A DNA stretch of 7,224 nucleotides from positions 1 through 7,224 of the forward strand of contig JAEDJU010000064.1 in NCBI GenBank assembly GCA_016296195.1, given 5' to 3'. Within the stretch, counting starts at the first letter, position 1; each line of letters starts with the position of its first letter. The notes under the pieces are model-generated. The model was given only the letters and a program-made list of their open reading frames with translations, was not told where the DNA came from and searched no databases. The translations under genes were made by a program, and so were the position numbers. The DNA comes from Candidatus Methanomethylophilaceae archaeon (GTDB lineage Archaea > Thermoplasmatota > Thermoplasmata > Methanomassiliicoccales > Methanomethylophilaceae). Below are positions 1 to 4,082 of the stretch, in pieces.

Positions 1-1042
1 CGGTCTGTCCGGGGAACTTGGCACTCTTACCCCAGACCATCGCATACCTGAAGTTGTTCTTGAAGTCCCTGTGGATCAGCTCGCACACGTCACCGATGGT
101 GTTCCCGCGCTTGACAATCAGCGGGATGTCGAGATCGGCCTCCTGTCCCTGGGGCTTGAGGAAGATCCTGATCATGTCGATGGTGTCGTAGAGGGCCTGC
201 TTGAGCTCGGGCATCCCCTGTCCGGTGGCCGCGGATATGGGAACGGTGCGGTACTTCTTGTGCATCTCCTGCACCGCCTCGAGCTGTCCGGGCTTGGCGA
301 GGTCGACCTTGTTGATGGCCATGACCGCTTTGATGTAAACCCTGTTGCCTGCGAGGACGTCCAGCATCTGCTCGACATCGATGTCCTCACGGACGACGAC
401 GGTCGCATTGACGTGTCCGTACGCGGCGGTCATGTCCTTGATGGTCTCCACGGTGATCTTGGTGAGCTTCAGGGTGGGCTTGACCTGGATACCGCCGTGG
501 TCGGAGTGGGTGATGACCACATCGGGCTTCTTCTGGTTCAGACGGATTGCCGCGTTGTACAGCTCCCTGAACAGGACGTCCATGTTGGGGTTGAAGATGT
601 CCACCACGAGCAGGATGACATCGGCGGACCTTGCGGCGGCGATGACCTCCCTTCCCCTTCCCTTACCGCGGGACGCATCCTTGATGAGTCCGGGCATATC
701 GAGGATCTGGATCTTGGCGTGGTTGTACTCCATGACTCCGGGCACGACATCGAGGGTGGTGAAGTGATATGCTCCCACCTCGGACTTGGCTCCGGTGAGC
801 TGGTTGAGAAGGGTGGACTTTCCCACAGAGGGGAATCCCACGAGTGCGACGGTGGCGTTACCGGCCTTCTTGACGTAGAATCCCTTGGTCGGTCCCTTGG
901 ATGCGCGCCTCTTCTCCTCTTCCTCCGACAGACGGGCGATCTTTGCCTTCAGCTTACCGATGTGACCTTCGGTGGCCTTGTTGTATTTGGTCTTGGAGAT
1001 CTGCTCCTCCAACTCCTTGATCTGCTCCTCTATCGTTGCCAT
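1..1042 (-). CDS. DRG-family (Obg-related) GTP-binding protein, C-terminus cut by the window edge
   Basis: This reads as 347 codons on the minus strand without a stop; the frame runs off the left edge. Visible GTPase motifs are G1 GFPSVGKS (residues 69-76), the switch I FTT (94-96), G3 DMPG (115-118) followed by the DRG-type KGRGREVIAAAR stretch, G4 NKVD (244-247) and G5 SAA (270-272). A basic, helical N-terminus (1-60) precedes the G domain. The DRG-specific insertion containing VREDIDVEQ and GNRVYIK (about 206-238) lies before G4, and a TGS domain starts near 295. Family members are about 365-370 aa, so roughly 20 residues are missing. DRG proteins are ribosome-associated GTPases of archaea and eukaryotes that act in translation. 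The start at 1042 gives the family-like MATIEEQIKELEEQIS; an in-frame ATG at 1078 would add 12 residues. The gene is transcribed divergently from everything to its right. Confidence 0.96.
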   Translation of the reverse strand, partial: MATIEEQIKELEEQISKTKYNKATEGHIGKLKAKIARLSEEEEKRRASKGPTKGFYVKKAGNATVALVGFPSVGKSTLLNQLTGAKSEVGAYHFTTLDVVPGVMEYNHAKIQILDMPGLIKDASRGKGRGREVIAAARSADVILLVVDIFNPNMDVLFRELYNAAIRLNQKKPDVVITHSDHGGIQVKPTLKLTKITVETIKDMTAAYGHVNATVVVREDIDVEQMLDVLAGNRVYIKAVMAINKVDLAKPGQLEAVQEMHKKYRTVPISAATGQGMPELKQALYDTIDMIRIFLKPQGQEADLDIPLIVKRGNTIGDVCELIHRDFKNNFRYAMVWGKSAKFPGQT

Positions 1043-1103
1043 GAAGTGCTCTTCCGACGTTTGGGATGCCCACCCCATATTAGAGTATTGTTATACAACG
1101 GAA

Positions 1104-1113
1104 GGTTTAAAAC
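1104..1113 (-). promoter_or_regulatory. TATA-like box for the DRG GTPase gene
   Basis: Read on the minus strand this is GTTTTAAACC, inside an AT-rich island (about 1079-1145) flanked by GC-rich coding DNA. Its centre lies about 30 nt before the ATG at 1078 and about 66 nt before the ATG at 1042. A transcript would therefore start near 1082. A second weaker candidate, TTGTATAAC, lies at 1090-1098. The assignment rests on sequence pattern only. Confidence 0.4.
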
Positions 1114-1116
1114 TAA

Positions 1117-1461
1117 AATGTATTTAATACTGGAATACATTATTATGGCTACATAGGTGAAGATCACATTGATCCGTTCAATCTCGAAGTGCTGACAGGT
1201 AGACAATTGGTGGGGATCGGAGACAGTCTGCAGGGGGTCGGAATCAGAAGGTGCGTAGACGACATCCTCCGATACATCAGGAGAGATGACGTCTGCATCA
1301 AGGTGCTACTGATATAGGGGCTGGAGGGAACCTCGGACCAGATCATCGAGCAGACGGTCATGATGCTCACGGAGGAATCATACCTCTAGAACTTCGGCAA
1401 AAACGAGTGTGAGGACCACCGGATCAACATAGGGGTCGAACCGGAATCCCTGATATCATGA
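1117..1461 (+). pseudogene. Protein-like frame with two in-frame TAG codons: decayed gene or possible pyrrolysine ORF
   Basis: One frame stays open from after TAA 1114-1116 to TGA 1459-1461, except for TAG at 1315-1317 and 1387-1389. It reads like a soluble protein: DPFNLEVLTGRQLVGIGDSL, then RRCVDDILRYIRRDDVCIKV, a first TAG, GLEGTSDQIIEQTVMMLTEE, a second TAG, then NFGKNECEDHRINIGVEPES. No ATG exists in this frame. The possible starts are GTG 1189, TTG 1207 and GTG 1210, or ATG 1145 if there is a one-base frameshift near 1154. I do not recognise the family. Codons are looser than in neighbouring genes (AGA, CAA, ATA, CTA, GTA), which fits decay. Methanomassiliicoccales read TAG as pyrrolysine in some genes, so readthrough to about 90-115 aa is conceivable. 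The missing start and the lack of a known Pyl family make a pseudogene the likelier reading. Confidence 0.5.
1121..1129 (+). promoter_or_regulatory. TATA-like box facing right, toward the interrupted ORF
   Basis: TATTTAATA lies in the AT-rich divergent region. A start about 26 nt downstream would fall near 1151, next to the ATG at 1145, whose own frame ends at once in TAG (1154-1156). The box may be the surviving promoter of the broken gene that follows. Confidence 0.35.
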
Positions 1462-1486
1462 CCGGACGGCCCTCATGTCGAGGCCC

Positions 1487-1493
1487 TTATCTA
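1487..1493 (+). promoter_or_regulatory. TATA-like box of the single-zinc-ribbon gene
   Basis: TTATCTA is centred at 1490, 26 nt before the A of ATG 1516. That is the normal archaeal TATA-to-start distance if transcription begins at the start codon. No Shine-Dalgarno sequence precedes the ATG, which agrees with a leaderless mRNA. Confidence 0.4.
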
Positions 1494-1515
1494 CCATCCC
1501 GTCAATCCACGGCAC

Positions 1516-2007
1516 ATGGCATGGTTCTTCAAGAAAGAGGAGAAACCGGTCGAGAACAAGAGGCCGGAGCAGTCCGAGAGACAGTACAACCTGTACTGGA
1601 TGATCCGCATGAGTCCCTTCGCCGAGTATTCCGACGAGGAGGTCCAGGCGGCCATCGAGAAGAAGATCAAGGAGGTCAACAGGACCCTCAAGACCCAGCC
1701 CGTGGAGATGGTCAGGGTCAAGAGCGAGAAGAAGGTGGCAAAGCTCGAGGAGGTCTCCGGGAAGAAGGACGTCATCGCCGCCGAGAGGGACGAGGCCATC
1801 CTGCACTTCAACAAGAACATGATGGACGACAACAACGGGGAGGTCCCCACCGACATCGCGAAGATCAACGCGGCCATCTCCAGGGAGGGATGGGCCGACG
1901 GAACCGGCCTCGTGAACGTGGACGGGATGCCCCACTGCCCCAAATGCGGATACATCAACAGGAAGACCAAGCTCTGCGTCAACTGCGGAGCGAAGCTCAA
2001 GTTCTGA
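1516..2007 (+). CDS. Soluble protein with C-terminal zinc ribbon, function unknown
   Basis: The protein has 163 aa. After a short lysine-rich N-terminus comes a helical stretch (about 23-60, YNLYWMIRMSPFAEYSDEEV onward), then a charged region (about 61-125) that could form coiled coil. The C-terminus holds one Cys4 zinc ribbon: C141 and C144, then C154 and C157, in the order CPKCG, nine residues, CVNCG. There is no signal peptide or membrane helix. The segment around 28-50 faintly resembles a J-domain start (SDEEVQAAIEKKI), but no HPD is present, so I do not call it one. The start at ATG 1516 follows a TATA-like box by 26 nt with no SD, pointing to leaderless expression. A hairpin plus T-run just after the stop makes this a single-gene unit. 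Small zinc-ribbon proteins of this sort are common and mostly uncharacterised in archaea; binding to nucleic acid or protein is a guess. Confidence 0.85.
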   Translation: MAWFFKKEEKPVENKRPEQSERQYNLYWMIRMSPFAEYSDEEVQAAIEKKIKEVNRTLKTQPVEMVRVKSEKKVAKLEEVSGKKDVIAAERDEAILHFNKNMMDDNNGEVPTDIAKINAAISREGWADGTGLVNVDGMPHCPKCGYINRKTKLCVNCGAKLKF

Positions 2008-2018
2008 AACCTCTCAAA

Positions 2019-2042
2019 GGGGGCGTGGTCCCCTCACTTTTT
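2019..2042 (+). terminator. Hairpin plus T-run after the zinc-ribbon gene
   Basis: GGGGG (2019-2023) pairs with TCCCC (2029-2033) with one G-T pair and the loop CGTGG. Five Ts follow at 2038-2042. It lies 12 nt after the stop at 2007. Archaeal termination depends mainly on T-runs, which are present here. Confidence 0.55.
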
Positions 2043-2088
2043 ACCACATTAATCCATGATATATTTCAAATACATATCTCATACATAA

Positions 2089-2100
2089 TTATGAAATAAT
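2089..2100 (+). promoter_or_regulatory. AT-rich TATA-like region of the 86-aa gene
   Basis: TTATGAAATAAT lies 22-33 nt before ATG 2122, in the right place for a leaderless transcript. Another AT-rich stretch (about 2059-2075) lies further up and would give a leader of about 35 nt. The box is degenerate, so which of the two works cannot be decided here. Confidence 0.3.
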
Positions 2101-2121
2101 CGCGCCGACTTTTCACACCGC

Positions 2122-2382
2122 ATGGGCGAGACGATCCAGAAGAAGGATTCCGTTTGGAGGATGTTCTTCGACGAGTGGGATTGGAAGTGTAGCGTGTATA
2201 TGATGTTCACACTATCGATATCACGCAAAACCCACGGGATGAGGAGACCGACCTCCGTGAAGGTTTTCCGCAAGGATACGAACATGTACGCATCGGTGAA
2301 TGCGGAGACGCCGGTGGATGTAGCGGGGACCGTGATGATGGGTTACAATGAACCTTTCGAGGGTTTCGTGGAGATCTCCTGA
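2122..2382 (+). CDS. Small hypothetical protein, 86 aa
   Basis: I do not recognise this protein. It begins MGETIQKKDSVWRMFFDEWD, an amphipathic, tryptophan-rich and acidic stretch. The second half (about 38-86) alternates polar and hydrophobic residues and has two short valine-rich segments, VKVFRK and VDVAGTVMMGYN, suggesting a small beta-rich domain. There is no cysteine pair, signal peptide or clear membrane helix; the segment CSVYMMFTLSI (23-33) is too short to span a membrane. The reality of the gene is supported by an upstream in-frame stop (2092), an AT-rich promoter-like stretch at the right distance, and a size that fits neatly between a terminator and the next TATA box. Codons are slightly less biased than in the neighbouring large genes. 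It may be lineage-specific. Homologues in related genomes would confirm it. Confidence 0.6.
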   Translation: MGETIQKKDSVWRMFFDEWDWKCSVYMMFTLSISRKTHGMRRPTSVKVFRKDTNMYASVNAETPVDVAGTVMMGYNEPFEGFVEIS

Positions 2383-2430
2383 CGATCACATCCCATTCCA
2401 ACGCGGAGGACGTTTCAAAACGCCCATCAC

Positions 2431-2438
2431 TTTATATG
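2431..2438 (+). promoter_or_regulatory. TATA box of the four-helix zinc-ribbon membrane gene
   Basis: TTTATATG matches the archaeal TATA consensus well. Its centre is 26 nt before the A of ATG 2461. No SD precedes that ATG, so the message is probably leaderless. Confidence 0.6.
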
Positions 2439-2460
2439 ATACTCATGATAGCGGAACCCG

Positions 2461-3603
2461 ATGAAAGACGGAAAGAAGGGAGGGAAGTCGTTCCTCGATG
2501 ACTTCACTTCCCTGTCAACCAAACAGATAATCGCGATCATCGCATCATTGGCGATCGCCCTGGTGCTCCAGGCCTTCGGATTCTCGTCGCAGTGCCTGGG
2601 ATTCCTGATCATCGCCGTGATCATCTACATGGTCCCCCACATCCTCGGAGTCTCGTCCGTGAAGGTCAAGACGGTCATCGGAGTGGTGTTCATCGTCCTG
2701 TCGCTACTGGTGACGGTGATGTACTCCGGACCCGAGAAGATCGAGGCCAACGAGGGCAGGACACCTGCGGACAATGATTACGTCGGAAACGTCGCCTTCA
2801 TCGAGGAGAACGGCAACACCACGATCACCATGGACATCCTCGTCGAGGAGTTCGACAAGGACAGTGTCCTGCTCACCTACGGAAAGGTCAACCTTGTGAG
2901 CTTCACCAACTACAGCCTGGACACCGATCCGACCGAACTGCAGATAACACCGGTGAAGGCGGAGGGGAGCACAACGTACGGCCTGACGGCCACGGTCCCG
3001 ATAACCGAAAACCAGCTGACCGGCTACATGGTCACATTCGATGTGACCGAGGGTGAGGATACCAAGACCGTCGGTGTCTCGTTCATGATCGACCACGGTG
3101 CGTCCTCATCGGACATCTACACCGCATCCCTGAACGGTATGTGGATGTACACAGCCATGGTCGCCATCATGTTCTTCATGATCCTGATCTTCTCAACGAT
3201 TATGAGGAGGAGCGCCGAGAAGACCCGTCAGAAGATGGAGGCCGACGGCCGTCTGTACCCCCAGGGATACGGAAGGTGCAAGGAGTGCGGCGCCATGGTC
3301 CTGCCCGGTGAGGTCACCTGCAGGAAGTGCGGTGCTTACATCGACGTTCCCGATGAGCTCAGGGCCCACAAGAAGGACTACTTCGTCTGCGAGGAATGCG
3401 GTGCGGAGGTCCCCAAGGATGCGGACGTGTGCCCCAAGTGCGGAGCGAAGTTCGATTCCGTGGAGAACGAGGTCCAGCACGTGGACGGTACCGTGGATGT
3501 GAGCGAGGAGACCTTCGAGTGCTCCGAGTGCGGTGCCATCGTCCCCGCCAACGCCACCAGATGCCCCAAGTGCGGTGCCACGTTCGACGAGAACGACGAG
3601 TGA
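2461..3603 (+). CDS. Membrane protein with exterior domain and three cytoplasmic zinc ribbons
   Basis: The protein has 380 aa. A lysine-rich start (1-21) is followed by three hydrophobic helices at about 22-41, 44-63 and 69-89. A soluble, beta-rich, acidic loop of about 135 residues (91-225) and a fourth helix (about 227-247) come next, ending in the basic stop RRSAEKTRQK. By the positive-inside rule the N- and C-termini are cytoplasmic and the loop is outside. The tail carries three Cys4 ribbons: C273/C276/C287/C290, C310/C313/C324/C327 and C354/C357/C368/C371. Each reads roughly CxxCGAxVP followed by CxKCGA, as in double-zinc-ribbon tails of archaeal membrane proteins. The function is unknown. 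The layout suggests an outside domain coupled to an inner protein- or nucleic-acid-binding tail, which is inference. The start is fixed by the TATA box 26 nt upstream. The gene ends in TGA directly followed by TAA. Confidence 0.9.
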   Translation: MKDGKKGGKSFLDDFTSLSTKQIIAIIASLAIALVLQAFGFSSQCLGFLIIAVIIYMVPHILGVSSVKVKTVIGVVFIVLSLLVTVMYSGPEKIEANEGRTPADNDYVGNVAFIEENGNTTITMDILVEEFDKDSVLLTYGKVNLVSFTNYSLDTDPTELQITPVKAEGSTTYGLTATVPITENQLTGYMVTFDVTEGEDTKTVGVSFMIDHGASSSDIYTASLNGMWMYTAMVAIMFFMILIFSTIMRRSAEKTRQKMEADGRLYPQGYGRCKECGAMVLPGEVTCRKCGAYIDVPDELRAHKKDYFVCEECGAEVPKDADVCPKCGAKFDSVENEVQHVDGTVDVSEETFECSECGAIVPANATRCPKCGATFDENDE

Positions 3604-3618
3604 TAAACATCAACGGGG

Positions 3619-3679
3619 CCGGAGGACCCCTAATCAAACCGTTTCAATGGGTGGAGGGACGGGGACCCACGTCCTCCGG
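3619..3679. repeat. Perfect 9-bp inverted repeat (CCGGAGGAC / GTCCTCCGG)
   Basis: The arms are 3619-3627 and 3671-3679, separated by 43 nt. The right arm is the same sequence that forms half of hairpin one and the start of hairpin two in the three-way junction, so the two folds exclude each other. Confidence 0.5.
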
Positions 3680-3703
3680 ACCTGACGGGTTCCGCCCTCC
3701 GCC
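3650..3703 (+). ncRNA. Candidate structured RNA: compact three-way junction
   Basis: A 9-bp stem (3650-3658 with 3695-3703, one G-U) encloses two adjoining hairpins. The first pairs 3661-3666 with 3671-3676 (6 bp, one G-U, loop CCAC). The second pairs 3677-3682 with 3688-3694 (6 bp, one bulged U, loop UGACG). Only two bases (3659-3660) are left unpaired at the junction. It begins 46 nt after the stop of the membrane-protein gene, so it may be part of that 3' UTR or a separate RNA. The pairings were found by eye in GC-rich DNA. No known RNA family is recognised. Confidence 0.35.
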
Positions 3704-3721
3704 ATATCCATCTTCTAGGAG

Positions 3722-3736
3722 TAATTTAAGTTATCC
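3722..3736 (+). promoter_or_regulatory. AT-rich TATA-like island inside the gap
   Basis: The sequence TAATTTAAGTTATCC stands out in an otherwise GC-rich gap, and the core is TTTAAG. A transcript starting about 26 nt downstream would begin near 3752, exactly where the first hairpin of the following block begins. AGGAGTAA/TTATCCT around it is also an imperfect dyad that a regulator could bind. Confidence 0.35.
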
Positions 3737-3751
3737 TAAATTGGATGATAG

Positions 3752-3937
3752 CGGTCAGAAGGGACCGTATGGACAGATGTTGGGATGTTTCGATGTATCA
3801 TCCAACACACCCGTCCAACATGTCCACGGAATGCTGGATTGGACCCGTGATGGGTCGGAGACGGGTGATCGGGGCAAATACATCCAATGGAAGGATGCGT
3901 CCGGAACGGCCCGTTCCGAAGGGTTTTGTTGATGTTT
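3752..3937 (+). ncRNA. Candidate non-coding RNA of about 185 nt
   Basis: Successive pairings are seen. CGGTC (3752-3756) pairs with GACCG (3763-3767). A 12-bp stem split by a GA bulge pairs 3770-3775 and 3778-3783 with 3815-3826, with an inner GATG/CATC pair (3784-3787, 3799-3802). CGGAATGC (3827-3834) pairs with 3897-3903 with one bulge and one G-U, closing over ATTGG/CCAAT (3838-3842, 3884-3888) and ACCCGT/ACGGGT (3843-3848, 3861-3866). The perfect palindrome 3902-3918 is followed by TTTT runs at 3924-3927 and 3935-3938, like a terminator. A TATA-like box precedes the block. No known family is recognised and expression is not shown. Some pairings overlap or compete. Confidence 0.35.
3902..3918. 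repeat. Perfect 17-nt palindrome, 8-bp arms around one base
   Basis: CGGAACGG, one C, then CCGTTCCG. In RNA it could not close with a one-base loop, so the real hairpin would have 6-7 bp. As DNA it is a good operator-like dyad. T-rich sequence follows (3924-3938), so it may be a transcription end or a protein-binding site. Confidence 0.45.
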
Positions 3938-3960
3938 TGTCGAAATGACCGTTAAGATTC

Positions 3961-4031
3961 GGGATACGCGGGAAGGACATCGCGGTATGATCCTGGAACC
4001 GTGTCCCTCCCGTGACGACACCGGATCCCCG
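3961..4031 (+). promoter_or_regulatory. Long imperfect hairpin upstream of top6B
   Basis: GGGAT (3961-3965) pairs with ATCCC (4025-4029). Inside it, 3967-3979 pairs with 4002-4014 over 13 positions with one A-C mismatch and one G-U. CGGT (3983-3986) pairs with ACCG (3998-4001) to close an 11-nt loop. The right arm CCGTGA (4010-4015) can pair instead with TCACGG (4045-4050), giving an alternative fold 33 nt before the top6B ATG. If transcribed, it would lie in the top6B leader. Whether it is RNA or a DNA site is not known. Confidence 0.35.
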
Positions 4032-4082
4032 TAGCATCCGTCCATCACGGTTAAGAAACACCACCCCATTGCGGGGAATCGG

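Larger units (their letters stand above)
3604..4082. other. 479-nt gap without a convincing gene, dense in inverted repeats
   Basis: Apart from shadow frames, the only open frame of note is 67 codons from ATG 3745. Its composition (many R, P, M, few hydrophobics) is not protein-like. The gap instead holds three blocks of potential RNA structure (3619-3703, 3722-3937, 3961-4050), described separately. I see no tRNA T-loop, and none of the RNase P or SRP RNA signature sequences I know, on either strand. Confidence 0.6.

Noticed and set aside
71..1156. 361-codon plus-strand open frame
   Set aside because: It lies antisense to the DRG GTPase, whose motifs are unmistakable. The translation is rich in D, H, G and L without any domain, as expected of a shadow frame.
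1145..1195. Short ORF from ATG 1145 with TAG read as pyrrolysine
   Set aside because: It reads only a few codons past the TAG before TGA and has no protein-like features; the neighbouring frame is far better.
1458..2099. 213-codon plus-strand frame over the zinc-ribbon gene
   Set aside because: It is an alternative frame of 1516-2007 with an RGEQ-rich composition; the true frame has a Cys4 ribbon and a well-placed start.
3396..3932. 178-codon plus-strand frame running from the membrane gene into the gap
   Set aside because: Its first part is another frame of the zinc-ribbon tail and its second part is non-coding; the composition is G/R/P-rich.
3745..3948. 67-codon plus-strand frame just after the TATA-like island
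   Set aside because: The position is tempting, but the sequence is rich in Arg, Pro and Met with no hydrophobic core and coincides with dense RNA pairings. The start is also only about 19 nt from the TATA centre.
3604..4082. RNase P RNA, SRP RNA or tRNA in the gap
   Set aside because: I looked on both strands for the RNase P GAGGAAAGUC and ACAGAA signatures, the SRP helix 8 motif and tRNA T-loops, and found none.
3604..4082. Insertion-sequence remnant, MITE or CRISPR array
   Set aside because: There are no matching terminal inverted repeats with target duplications, no transposase fragment and no regularly spaced direct repeats.
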